Shown: positions 18,119 through 25,919 of the stretch, piece after piece
Numbering within the stretch: the stretch's first letter is position 1
Layout: every line of letters begins with the position of its first letter
Origin: Paenibacillus sp. FSL A5-0031
GTDB taxonomy: Bacteria; Bacillota; Bacilli; Paenibacillales; Paenibacillaceae
Reading direction: 5' to 3'
DNA: 64,000 bases
Assembly: GCF_001956295.1 (NCBI RefSeq)
Contig: NZ_MRTD01000006.1
Coordinates: 248,001-312,000 of the forward strand
Position numbers and translations under genes: made by a program
The notes under the pieces: generated by a model
The model's input: the letters and a program-made list of their open reading frames with translations, nothing else
What the model was told of the DNA's origin: nothing
The model's database searches: none

Positions 18119-18577
18119 TTACTTTTTATCGTTTTCCAGCAGCTCCAGCATGATCTTCAAATTTTTAAAAGTATCCATATAAGCGTATCGTCCGCCGGTA
18201 TACTCTCCCTTTTGAACCAATGCCATTCCGTTTTTCTCCATGGATGCTACAATTTCTTTCATGCCGTCAACGACGAACGCGATGTGATGCGGGCCTTCAC
18301 CATGCTTATCGAGATGCTCTCTCCACGTACTTGGATGTTCATCTGGCTCGATAAGCTCAAGCTGCAAGGAACCCATATCAAAAAAAGCAAGCTTGGCGCG
18401 AGCCACTGACGATTCACCATTGTATTCCGTTTGTGCTTTATCTACCGTGTCAGTCCAAAACCAATTCGGCTTTTCAATTCCAAAAAAATCAGCATACGCC
18501 TGCGACGTTGTTTCAATATCATGAACTAATAGTCCAATTTGAGTTACTGTACGTGTTCCAATCAAGTTTTTATCCAT
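18119..18577 (-). CDS. VOC-superfamily (glyoxalase-fold) protein
   Basis: This 152-residue protein has paired beta-alpha-beta-beta-beta modules with candidate metal ligands in TQIGLLVHDIE (near residue 14), LQLELIEP (near residue 80) and PHHIAFVV (near residue 97), the pattern of methylmalonyl-CoA epimerases and glyoxalase I. It is the first gene of the VOC-SDR-GH9 operon and follows an AGGGGGA site. A small-molecule epimerase, lyase or dioxygenase role is possible. It lies downstream of a LacI-type operator, so it is probably sugar-regulated. Confidence 0.8.
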   Translation of the reverse strand: MDKNLIGTRTVTQIGLLVHDIETTSQAYADFFGIEKPNWFWTDTVDKAQTEYNGESSVARAKLAFFDMGSLQLELIEPDEHPSTWREHLDKHGEGPHHIAFVVDGMKEIVASMEKNGMALVQKGEYTGGRYAYMDTFKNLKIMLELLENDKK

Positions 18578-18718
18578 GCCCGTTTCCCCCTGTAGGTTGA
18601 TTTTATCGTTATAAGTGCTGTAAAAGCCGTGTAATCACTATTCAATATCCCGATACTCCAATTCATTGAAATTTCTTCACCTACATCCGCATTCCCCCTC
18701 TCACAAAGCTACAACGCG

Positions 18719-18732
18719 TGAACGCGTGTTCA
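18719..18732. promoter_or_regulatory. LacI-type operator upstream of VOC-SDR-GH9 operon
   Basis: TGAACGCGTGTTCA is palindromic at six of seven pairs with the central CG typical of LacI-family sites. On the minus strand CACGCGTT occurs twice nine bases apart here. It lies between the LacI gene stop and the VOC start, about 140 bases before the latter. Confidence 0.6.
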
Positions 18733-18826
18733 TTTGAAAGTAAAAAATAATGTGCAGTTCAAGCCTGACATTAGAAGCCATTATGCAAATCATAACGACC
18801 TCTAACTACGTAGGGCTAGGGCTTAA

Positions 18827-19876
18827 CTATGAATCTTCCCTTGCCCTTTGACAGGAATCACGGACAACAAGCTCCGTGCTTGCCGCAACCGGCTGATAGT
18901 CGCCCGAACCATTCTCAATGCTGGAGATCAAGGTTTTCGTTAATTTGTCCATCATGTCTGCAAAATCAACCCGAATCGTTGTTAATGCCGGACTGGAATG
19001 TGCACTCAATATATGGTCATCAAAACCTACGATCGATACATCCTGCGGCACGCGAATACCGGATTCCTTCAATGCTCGAATAGCTCCGAATGCAACGCTG
19101 TCGTTTGCCGCGAATATCGCTGTCGGCAGCTCCATCTTGGATTTCATAAATTCCTTAATGGCCATGTAGCCGCTTGATTCGTTAAAATCTCCCGGCAGCA
19201 TCCACTGCTGCACAAGCGGTAATTGATGCCTTGCCATTGCTGCTTGAAAGCCGCGCCACTTGGATGGTCCGGAGTATCTATTCATATCTCCGTTAATCAT
19301 GCCGATTCGCTCATGGCCCAAGCTAACTAAATAATCAATCGCTTGCCCTACGCCCGTTTCGTTGTCAAAGTTGAACACAATACGATTAGATTCGGTCCGT
19401 CCTGGCAAGTGCTGATCCACGATTGCCACCATAAATCCTTCGGCTATAAGTTCTTCAATAAGCGGTTCATGATTAGCTGCTCCAATGAACACGCCTCCAT
19501 CGATTCTGCGCTGATAGAAGCTCTCCTTAATCGTACGAGCCTCATTCTGATCTTTCATATCGTGAACGATATGAGTCAGCACATAATATCCATGCGAAGA
19601 AGCGTTTTCAATAACCCGGGCAAGCAGCAAGCTTGAAATGCTGTCGCCGGATACTCGGCCGGAATCGGCCATAAACAAACCAATCGTTCGCGTGCGTTTG
19701 CCTGCCAGCACCTGTGCAGAGAGATTTGGGTAATAATTGTATTGCTGAATGACCTTTAAAACCTTTTGCTTCGTCTTCTCAGGAACATTTGCATAATTGT
19801 TAATCACACGGCTGACCGTGCTTCTGGAAACACCCGCCAGCTTAGCTATTTCCGTACTGTTAATTTCCTTGCTCAA
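18827..19876 (-). CDS. LacI-family transcriptional repressor
   Basis: The 349-residue protein has an N-terminal LacI helix-turn-helix (TEIAKLAGVSRSTVSRVINN, residues 8-27), the hinge helix segment NLSAQVLAGKRT, and a periplasmic-binding-protein-like sugar domain (GDMNRYSG, AIFAANDSVAFGAIRAL, VSIVGFDDH). The start is a TTG at 19876 with AGAGGGA upstream. It sits between two CG-centred palindromes, one before its own gene and one before the VOC-SDR-GH9 operon, so it probably represses both and is released by a sugar. Confidence 0.92.
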   Translation of the reverse strand: MSKEINSTEIAKLAGVSRSTVSRVINNYANVPEKTKQKVLKVIQQYNYYPNLSAQVLAGKRTRTIGLFMADSGRVSGDSISSLLLARVIENASSHGYYVLTHIVHDMKDQNEARTIKESFYQRRIDGGVFIGAANHEPLIEELIAEGFMVAIVDQHLPGRTESNRIVFNFDNETGVGQAIDYLVSLGHERIGMINGDMNRYSGPSKWRGFQAAMARHQLPLVQQWMLPGDFNESSGYMAIKEFMKSKMELPTAIFAANDSVAFGAIRALKESGIRVPQDVSIVGFDDHILSAHSSPALTTIRVDFADMMDKLTKTLISSIENGSGDYQPVAASTELVVRDSCQRAREDS

Positions 19877-19894
19877 TCCTAGTCCCTCTTTCTG

Positions 19895-19908
19895 TAAACG
19901 CGCGTTTA
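19895..19908. promoter_or_regulatory. Perfect LacI-type palindrome before lacI-like gene
   Basis: TAAACGCGCGTTTA is a perfect 14-base palindrome, 19 bases before the TTG start of the LacI-family gene. It suggests autoregulation. Confidence 0.6.
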
Positions 19909-19980
19909 TGAAAATATGGTACCAATGTTCCGGAGCGCTGTCAATTCATAATTGCAAGCTGCTTTAAAGATATTTAAATA

Positions 19981-20014
19981 GAAGCAGCCTCAAAGGTTTC
20001 CCTGAGGCTGCTTC
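19981..20014 (-). terminator. Hairpin after CobW gene
   Basis: GAAGCAGCCTCA at 19981-19992 pairs perfectly with TGAGGCTGCTTC at 20003-20014. It lies 30 bases after the CobW stop. The following minus-strand bases are AT-rich but hold no long T run. Confidence 0.65.
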
Positions 20015-20045
20015 TTATATAAAAACAACACTGACAGCCGAAATA

Positions 20046-21251
20046 TCAGTACATCTGATCATTCATCGCATTCGGAAATTCATCAATAAACACATTCCAG
20101 TCAAGCGGCAGCTCCTCATCTCTCAGCAAGCAGTCATCGAGCGAATCGGTCAGCTGCTTACGATTCATCGCGATGCCGATAAGCACAAACTTATTAACAC
20201 GATCACCATATTCCTCGTGCCATGCGTTTGCCAGCTCTGGGTCTTCGAGCAGTAATTCTTCTCGTTCCGCATCCGGCAATGCAGCAGCCCATAAACCAGC
20301 CGGTCCAAACTGTATGGAAGGCCCTGCTTGGCTCAAGCTTTGGGCATACGCGCTACGAGTCGCAAGCCATATGATACCTTTGGCTCGAACGACTTCCTCT
20401 GGCCAGCGCTCCATCCAAGCTTTAAGACGCTGCGGATGAAATGGCTTCGCACGTTCGTATACGAAAGAGGATATACCGTACTCTTCCGTTTCAGGTGTAT
20501 GTGATGGTGCTTCCAATTCCTTTATCCACCCTGCTGAACGACTAGCTTCGTCAAAATTAAACAACGACGTATTCAAAATTTCTTTCGGATTAACTTCGCC
20601 TTTGGAAGTACGAATAAACTTGGCGCGCGGCTGCATGGTCCGGAGCACCCCTTCTAATTCCGCCAATTCCTCATCATCAACAAGATCACATTTGTTCAAA
20701 ATAAGCACATCGCAAAACTCGATCTGATCAATCAACAAATCAACGACCTCGCGTGTATCGTCTTCGCCAACGGCTTGACTGCGATCAAGCAATGTCTCAC
20801 CTGATGCGTAATCATGCCAGAAGCGATAAGCATCAACAACCGTCACCATACAATCAAGCCTGCAATATTGTGTTAAATCAATTCCTTGCTCTTCATCGAT
20901 ATAGGAGAAGGTCTGAGCTACGGGAACAGGCTCACCAACACCCGTTGATTCAATCAAAATATAATCAAATCGATTTTCTTTCGCCAAGCTCTCTACTTCC
21001 TTAAGCAAATCTTCCCTAAGCGTGCAGCAAATACAGCCATTGGACATTTCAACAAGCTTTTCTTCTGTCCGTGACAAGCCTCCCTCATCTTTAATAAGAC
21101 TAGCGTCTATATTCAATTCACTTAAATCATTTACGATAACAGCGACTTTCAAGCCCTCGCGATTATGTAGGATATGATTCATAATCGTCGTCTTGCCAGC
21201 GCCCAAATATCCGCTCAATACAGTTACAGGCAGTTTTTTAACAGTCATCAT
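20046..21251 (-). CDS. CobW/COG0523 GTPase, zinc-responsive (YciC/ZagA-like)
   Basis: The protein has a P-loop GYLGAGKT, the family metal site CICC in [12 protein letters not shown], an ESTG switch segment and an NKCD guanine-specificity motif, followed by a CobW C-terminal domain. Such G3E GTPases deliver metal to client enzymes; the B. subtilis ZagA (YciC) acts under zinc shortage. The TTG at 21263 belongs to the ribosome site, so I start at the ATG at 21251, five bases after GGAGG (the next ATG at 21248 is also possible), giving 401 residues. Two Zur-box palindromes upstream strongly support zinc control. No zinc transporter or paralogous ribosomal protein gene is adjacent. Confidence 0.9.
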   Translation of the reverse strand: MMTVKKLPVTVLSGYLGAGKTTIMNHILHNREGLKVAVIVNDLSELNIDASLIKDEGGLSRTEEKLVEMSNGCICCTLREDLLKEVESLAKENRFDYILIESTGVGEPVPVAQTFSYIDEEQGIDLTQYCRLDCMVTVVDAYRFWHDYASGETLLDRSQAVGEDDTREVVDLLIDQIEFCDVLILNKCDLVDDEELAELEGVLRTMQPRAKFIRTSKGEVNPKEILNTSLFNFDEASRSAGWIKELEAPSHTPETEEYGISSFVYERAKPFHPQRLKAWMERWPEEVVRAKGIIWLATRSAYAQSLSQAGPSIQFGPAGLWAAALPDAEREELLLEDPELANAWHEEYGDRVNKFVLIGIAMNRKQLTDSLDDCLLRDEELPLDWNVFIDEFPNAMNDQMY

Positions 21252-21281
21252 TGGCACCTCCAATTAATTTAAGCTTTGAAT

Positions 21282-21302
21282 TAAACGTAATAATTACGAT
21301 TA
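21282..21302. promoter_or_regulatory. Zur box 1
   Basis: The core CGTAATAATTACG at 21286-21298 is a perfect palindrome and matches the Bacillus Zur core TCGTAATNATTACGA apart from one outer base. It ends about 30 bases before the CobW start. Confidence 0.85.
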
Positions 21303-21326
21303 TACAACAAATAAAAAGCATATCGA

Positions 21327-21350
21327 TTAATAGTAATCATTACGCTTAAT
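21327..21350. promoter_or_regulatory. Zur box 2
   Basis: GTAATCATTAC at 21333-21343 is a perfect core, with matching flanks TTAA and TTAAT further out. Its centre is 46 bases from that of box 1. Confidence 0.75.
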
Positions 21351-21611
21351 GAGTATAACGATATCTCGCTCACTCGTCAAGATCGTATTCATTACAATTA
21401 AACAATCATGCTTTTTGTCCCTTTTATCGTTTTTCCATAAAAACCAAACTAAATTGAGCATTTATTTCCATCGCTGCCATTATTTTTTTAATAGAAAAGC
21501 TTTGTTTGTAATTCCCTTTTTCAAATCCAAGCTTCTGTACAACAAATTTTTTTTGCACGAATGCACACAAGCCAGAACCTCCACCTTATTCAAGTTTATT
21601 CTCTCTAATCT
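21351..21611. other. AT-rich gap without a supported gene
   Basis: This stretch upstream of the Zur boxes holds an open plus-strand frame of 99 codons from 21349, but it has no ribosome site, a composition rich in F, S, K and L as expected of random AT-rich DNA, and runs antisense into the lipoprotein gene. I see no convincing gene here. Confidence 0.6.
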
Positions 21612-22175
21612 TCAGTCATATCCCCCTTCTGCTTCTGGCAGTTTCTGATAGGCTTCCTTCCCTGCAACGATTTGATGAATGAACTGCCGAAGTTCCAGCA
21701 ATTGCTTTGCATCCTTTGTTAACTCGCAATATTTCTCGGACCAAGTAAATGTCTTGGATTCCCCATTTATACTAACTTCCCAGCTGTCTTCACCGTAAGG
21801 AACCTGTTCACATCCTATAGCAGCAGGCTTTAAGTTTTTTGTTCCCATTATATTTATTTCTCTCATTTTCTCATAAATGCTGCGCATCTCTTCTGTCGTA
21901 AACGCAATTTTTGCAGATGCAGTCCCATTCATCACTAAATCCTTTGTAGCCGTATCTAGGAAAGTATTAATTTCGTTTTTATTCACTTCGCTGTATCCGT
22001 AACGCACCATGAAATCAAAATCATTTGGCATTTCTTTCGGCATATTGTTTGATTCTATAACGATATCATTTGTTGGTTGATGCTGATCAACAGTGTCTAT
22101 CTCTGCACCCGTTTCCTTGCTGCAACCACTTGCGATAACTGCAAATAGGAGTAAAACTGAGCATAAACGTTTCAT
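21612..22175 (-). CDS. Putative lipoprotein of unknown function
   Basis: The ATG at 22175 follows a run of six G with seven-base spacing; the TTG at 22190 overlaps that run and is unlikely. The 187-residue product has a lipoprotein signal (MKRLCSVLLLFAVIASGC, lipobox ending at the cysteine), so it should be anchored outside the membrane. The mature part carries two further cysteines (IGCEQVPYG and EKYCELTK) that could form a disulfide. I recognise no named family. It is flanked by AT-rich gaps and appears monocistronic. Confidence 0.75.
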   Translation of the reverse strand: MKRLCSVLLLFAVIASGCSKETGAEIDTVDQHQPTNDIVIESNNMPKEMPNDFDFMVRYGYSEVNKNEINTFLDTATKDLVMNGTASAKIAFTTEEMRSIYEKMREINIMGTKNLKPAAIGCEQVPYGEDSWEVSINGESKTFTWSEKYCELTKDAKQLLELRQFIHQIVAGKEAYQKLPEAEGGYD

Positions 22176-22306
22176 TTTAATGCCCCCCAATTGAATTTAT
22201 GCAATGTTAAAGACGTAATTGGGAGATATTAGTTGCATCTATCCCTCTCGTTCCTTTGTGAAATTATTCATATCCTCGCACCTCGCTACGTGTATGATTA
22301 CTATAC

Positions 22307-22345
22307 AAAAAAAGCCGATGACCCCTTTGCTTTGGATTCATCGAC
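22307..22345 (-). terminator. Terminator after tautomerase-VOC operon
   Basis: GCCGATGA at 22314-22321 pairs with TCATCGAC at 22338-22345, and seven T follow on the minus strand. It lies shortly after the VOC stop at 22360. Confidence 0.85.
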
Positions 22346-22359
22346 CTATTATCATTCGT

Positions 22360-22761
22360 CTATTTAAACAGCCGTTTGCCAATCTCCCAATGATAGCCAA
22401 ACGGATCCGCTACACGACCAATACGCCAGCCATGTTCTTCATTTATAGGTGCAATTTCTGTTGCTCCCGCAGCGATAGCCAATTCGAATAAGGCATCGGG
22501 GTCGTTGACCGTGATAACCATCCGGAAGAAGCCACGACCTGCCATTGCGGGTATAGCGGCAGCCTCTTCTTGAATCCAAAAATTCGCTCCTCTAACGGAA
22601 AGCTCAGCAATAGCTATATTCCCGTCACCGTCCTCTAACCGATAAAGCTCGACTGCACTAAATGCCGCTTTATAAAACGTTATTGCCTCGGCCGCATTGT
22701 TGACCGACAGCCACGGTGCAATACTAGCCTCAGAAGAATCTAATCTACGCGCACTACACAT
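22360..22761 (-). CDS. VOC-superfamily protein (PhnB/glyoxalase-like)
   Basis: The protein carries the typical VOC pattern: IAPWLSVNNAAEAITFYKAAFSA at the N-terminus, IAIAELSVRGANFWIQEE in the middle and VADPFGYHWEIGKR at the end. I start it at the ATG at 22761, which overlaps the tautomerase stop; an ATG at 22767 is equally possible and the frame is open to 22833. None has a good ribosome site, so translation is probably coupled to the upstream gene. The product has about 133 residues. The substrate is unknown; relatives include uncharacterised and antibiotic-binding proteins. Confidence 0.78.
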   Translation of the reverse strand: MCSARRLDSSEASIAPWLSVNNAAEAITFYKAAFSAVELYRLEDGDGNIAIAELSVRGANFWIQEEAAAIPAMAGRGFFRMVITVNDPDALFELAIAAGATEIAPINEEHGWRIGRVADPFGYHWEIGKRLFK

Positions 22762-23143
22762 TAACATTATAGGAGAGCTGCAGTTCATCCCCTGGCAGGC
22801 CGCGAATGCCCCAGTTATATTTTGGAGTTTCAAAAATTGTTATTTCGATATCTTCAGGAGAAATATGCAATTGTGCTTGAATGTGATCAAAGAGCGAACG
22901 AATAAGCTGTTTTTTGGAATCGATGGAACGACCTTCAAATACGCTTATTTCGATAATCGTATACGCTGCGGTCCGTCCAGGAGCGTAATAAAAATCTTCT
23001 TTCTCCATTGCGAAAAAACGATGAAATTTCTTATCGAGCGGCATTTTAAATACATCCACTACACAGGAATGAATAACTTCTGATAATTGTTGTTTTATCG
23101 GATTTAATTCATCCTTAAGTCCAAAAACCTTCACCTGAGCCAT
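22754..23143 (-). CDS. Tautomerase-family protein without N-terminal proline
   Basis: The 129-residue protein belongs to the Tautomerase_2-like family, with the segments HSCVVDVF, KKFHRFFAMEKEDFYY, YTIIEISVFEGRS and ITIFETPKYNWGIRGLPGDEL. I place the start at ATG 23143; a GTG at 23155 overlaps the AAGGTG site. After the initiator Met the next residue is Ala rather than the catalytic Pro1 of classic 4-oxalocrotonate tautomerases, so either the mechanism differs or the role is not tautomerisation. A -10-like TATAAT lies at 23205-23210. It overlaps and probably couples to the VOC gene. Confidence 0.8.
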   Translation of the reverse strand: MAQVKVFGLKDELNPIKQQLSEVIHSCVVDVFKMPLDKKFHRFFAMEKEDFYYAPGRTAAYTIIEISVFEGRSIDSKKQLIRSLFDHIQAQLHISPEDIEITIFETPKYNWGIRGLPGDELQLSYNVNV

Positions 23144-23234
23144 TCTACTAATCACACCTTTCTTATTTCAATGATTGTTAGTGTAATCTTGTATTTTTAG
23201 TAAAATTATAGCACATGCAATTAGAATAAATCTC

Positions 23235-24638
23235 CTATGGTGAGCCAAACCAAGCATGGCTTAGCAGACGAATGCCTTCTTCAATATCATCCTCACTCAT
23301 TCCGCCAAAGCCAAGCCATACAAATGATGCCGGACAGCGCTCACTATCCATCCAATGTACATTCGGAGAATACACCTTAACCCCATTTTCTGCTGCCCGT
23401 TCGATCAGTTGGACGCTTTCTCTGTCCTTAACATCAAGCAGCAAATGCAGTCCTGATTTGCTTCCAATGATACTTACACGATCACCCATATACAGTGAAA
23501 TCGCAGCAACTAAAGCTTTATGCTTCGCCTGATACAGTCTTCTCATTTTGCGTATATGTCCAGCAAAATGTCCGCGATTCATAAACAAAAACACGGCCTG
23601 CTGAATGATTGGTGATGCAGGCTGACTGTAAACGGAAAATATCTCATCCTGCTTTTCTAGCATGTTTGTTGGCAAGACGATATAGCTTAACCGGGCAGCA
23701 GGCAAAAACGATTTTGAAAATGTCCCCAAATAAACGACACGTTCTCCTGAGTCCAATGCTTTAAGAGAGGGAATCGGCTGGCCAACATATCGAAACTCAC
23801 TATCGTAATCATCCTCGATAATGACAGCGTCGTTTTGGTTTGCCCACTGGAGCAGCTTCATTCGTTTCTGTACTGACATCACCATGCCTAATGGAAATTG
23901 ATGTGACGGTGTCACATACACTGCGTTGACGCTGCTTGATTGCAACTCTTCTATGTTCAAGCCATCAGAATCGACCGAAATGGGCGTAATTTCGCAGCCA
24001 TGATTTTTAAAAATCGTTCGAACGCCATTATAGCCGGGTTCTTCCATTGCTATGTTTTTCCCCCCTAGAGACAAAAACTGTAATAACATGCTAATGGCAG
24101 GTTGTGTTCCTGAACAAATGATAATTTGATTGGGGCTGCACGATACTCCGCGAGATTGAAATACGTATTTTGCAATTTCTTCCCTAAGCTCCTCTTCTCC
24201 TTGTGGATGTCCATAACCCAATATTCGATAAGGGTCTCCATTTAAACCATCCGACAAACATTTTTTCCATATCTTCATCGGGAAACGATGCCATTCAATA
24301 TCACCATAGTTAAAATCATACCGATACCTTTTCCAATTAACATCTTTAGTGGAACTTACTTGAACTGAATCTCGATTTGTATTCACATCCTCTAACGGCA
24401 GCACTCTTATCCCATTACGACTTTTACTATCCACATACCCTTCTGCAAGCAGCTGCTGATAAGCAGCTTCTACAGTGTTTTTGCTAATTTTCAAATAGTG
24501 CGCCAACTCACGAATCGATGGAAGCTTAGTCCCTTCAGCTATTAATCCAGATTCAATTTGATCCTTAATATACGTATACAGCTGCGAGTATAAAGGATTT
24601 TTTCCCTGCTTATCGAGTAAAGGAGTAATCTCTATCAT
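23235..24638 (-). CDS. MocR/PdxR-type GntR-aminotransferase regulator
   Basis: The ATG at 24638 follows AGGTG and starts 467 residues; the upstream in-frame ATG at 24701 has no homology before it. An N-terminal GntR winged helix (PLYSQLYTYIKDQI, then LPSIRELAHYLKISKNTVE) is linked to a fold-type I aminotransferase domain with the DDYDSEFRY segment and the PLP lysine in YLGTFSKSFLP. These regulators bind PLP or amino-acid aldimines and often control vitamin B6 or GABA genes. It is divergent from a PPOX-fold flavoprotein gene, its likely target. Confidence 0.92.
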   Translation of the reverse strand: MIEITPLLDKQGKNPLYSQLYTYIKDQIESGLIAEGTKLPSIRELAHYLKISKNTVEAAYQQLLAEGYVDSKSRNGIRVLPLEDVNTNRDSVQVSSTKDVNWKRYRYDFNYGDIEWHRFPMKIWKKCLSDGLNGDPYRILGYGHPQGEEELREEIAKYVFQSRGVSCSPNQIIICSGTQPAISMLLQFLSLGGKNIAMEEPGYNGVRTIFKNHGCEITPISVDSDGLNIEELQSSSVNAVYVTPSHQFPLGMVMSVQKRMKLLQWANQNDAVIIEDDYDSEFRYVGQPIPSLKALDSGERVVYLGTFSKSFLPAARLSYIVLPTNMLEKQDEIFSVYSQPASPIIQQAVFLFMNRGHFAGHIRKMRRLYQAKHKALVAAISLYMGDRVSIIGSKSGLHLLLDVKDRESVQLIERAAENGVKVYSPNVHWMDSERCPASFVWLGFGGMSEDDIEEGIRLLSHAWFGSP

Positions 24639-24741
24639 ATGCAGCACCTGACCCCATGAAATATTCAGAATCTGCCCCTTTTCACAGGGACAAATGTTCA
24701 TTATTATTACATTATCATAAAGACAAAGGGTGTGCCTAAAT

Positions 24742-25287
24742 ATGTTTCCTGTAAGATTACAGAAAAGAGAGTGTACTGATCAGGGCAAGATTCAATCCTT
24801 TTTGTTAAACGCAAAAACAGGATTCCTTGGCCTATCTGCCGATGGAATCCCTTACGTTGTTCCGTTAAACTTCACTTGGCTGAACGACACGGTTTATTTT
24901 CATGGTGCTGCTGAAGGGCGGAAAATCTCCTATATCGAGCAAAACCCAGAAGCATGTTTTACCATAAGCGAAGAATATGGAACATTAACTGACCCCGTGC
25001 CTGCTCATACAGATACCTCATATATGAGCGTTATGGTTTCTGGGAAAATACAGTTTGTTAATGAAATAGACGAGGCTGCAAAAGCTATGCAAAGCATGCT
25101 GGACAAATATGTGCCTGGCTACTATAAACAACCGTTGTCCAAATCGCATTTGGAAAAATATGAATCATCCTTGGGAAGTAAAACCAAAGTATTTAAATTA
25201 ATAGCAGCTTCCATCTCTGCGAAAGAAAACGAGAAAGTAGAGAGCGCTATGTTTTATCCTGGTAAAACGGTACACAACGATTTGTAA
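24742..25287 (+). CDS. PPOX-fold FMN-binding protein (NimA/Pyridox_ox_2-like)
   Basis: The ATG at 24742 follows AAAGGGTG and gives 181 residues; the GTG at 24730 overlaps that site. The pyridoxamine-oxidase-like split barrel is visible: LNAKTGFLGLSADGIPYVVPLNFTW at residues 22-46, the flavin-site KISYIEQNP and a SVMVSGKIQFVN strand. Relatives include nitroimidazole reductases and uncharacterised flavin or F420-like binders; true pyridoxamine-phosphate oxidase motifs are not seen. Divergent pairing with a MocR regulator suggests control by a PLP-related signal. Confidence 0.82.
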   Translation: MFPVRLQKRECTDQGKIQSFLLNAKTGFLGLSADGIPYVVPLNFTWLNDTVYFHGAAEGRKISYIEQNPEACFTISEEYGTLTDPVPAHTDTSYMSVMVSGKIQFVNEIDEAAKAMQSMLDKYVPGYYKQPLSKSHLEKYESSLGSKTKVFKLIAASISAKENEKVESAMFYPGKTVHNDL

Positions 25288-25316
25288 TAACGGTTAGTCA
25301 ACTAAAGAAATCATCA

Positions 25317-25796
25317 TTACCGATGAGCAATCGTCAATTGGAATTTTTGCCTTGAACCGCCTTCGGGACCGTTTGGAATCGATTCCTCCAAGGGAATGAA
25401 ACCAAATCTCTCATAAAGGCGCCTTGCAGGCATCCCATCTGGAATATCATCGCCAAATGTTGTGACTGCTATTTCTGAAGGAATATCAACAAGCGTTAGA
25501 ACATGATTCAGCAAGGCCGATGCTACGCCTTTATTTCTTGCTTCAGCGGAGACAGACAACCAGCCGATTTTGTAGCTTGGGGCATTTGATGTAGAAAGTA
25601 ATAGTCCCCCTAACAGGCTGCACCCTGGCGAACCATCATATTCCCGCACGCAGAACGCGCGATTTTGATGTATATTTCTCTCTAGTGCCAGAACAAAGTT
25701 TGGATCATCCACCATTGGGCCAAAGAGGTACTCCACCTCAGCAGCCAGCTTTAACCATCCATTTAGATCTTCTAATGTTGCATTTACGACATTCAT
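25317..25796 (-). CDS. GNAT-family N-acetyltransferase
   Basis: The 159-residue protein has the GNAT core: GWLSVSAEARNKGVASALLNHVL holds the acetyl-CoA pyrophosphate loop (R-N-K-G-V-A), and MPARRLYERFGFIPLEES the C-terminal motif B. The ATG follows AAAGGGAG. It is convergent with the PPOX gene and apparently monocistronic. The acceptor is unknown. Confidence 0.85.
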   Translation of the reverse strand: MNVVNATLEDLNGWLKLAAEVEYLFGPMVDDPNFVLALERNIHQNRAFCVREYDGSPGCSLLGGLLLSTSNAPSYKIGWLSVSAEARNKGVASALLNHVLTLVDIPSEIAVTTFGDDIPDGMPARRLYERFGFIPLEESIPNGPEGGSRQKFQLTIAHR

Positions 25797-25828
25797 TTAT
25801 TTTGGCTCCCTTTACCAGCTTCAAGAAC

Positions 25829-25882
25829 AAAAAACCGAAAGATAGACACTTTATAAAATAGCGTCTTGTCTCTCGGATTTTT
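25829..25882. terminator. Bidirectional terminator after second GH127 gene
   Basis: CCGAAAGATAGAC pairs with GTCTTGTCTCTCGG through two G-U pairs and a bulge. T runs follow on both strands (six on minus, five on plus). It ends the importer-GH127 operon. Confidence 0.75.
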
Positions 25883-25919
25883 GCTTATCTATCTATTTCA
25901 TTTTAAAGCATTCTGCTTA

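Noticed and set aside
21349..21648. Plus-strand open frame of 99 codons beside the Zur boxes
   Set aside because: No ribosome site, composition of random AT-rich DNA, and overlap with the promoter and the antisense lipoprotein gene.
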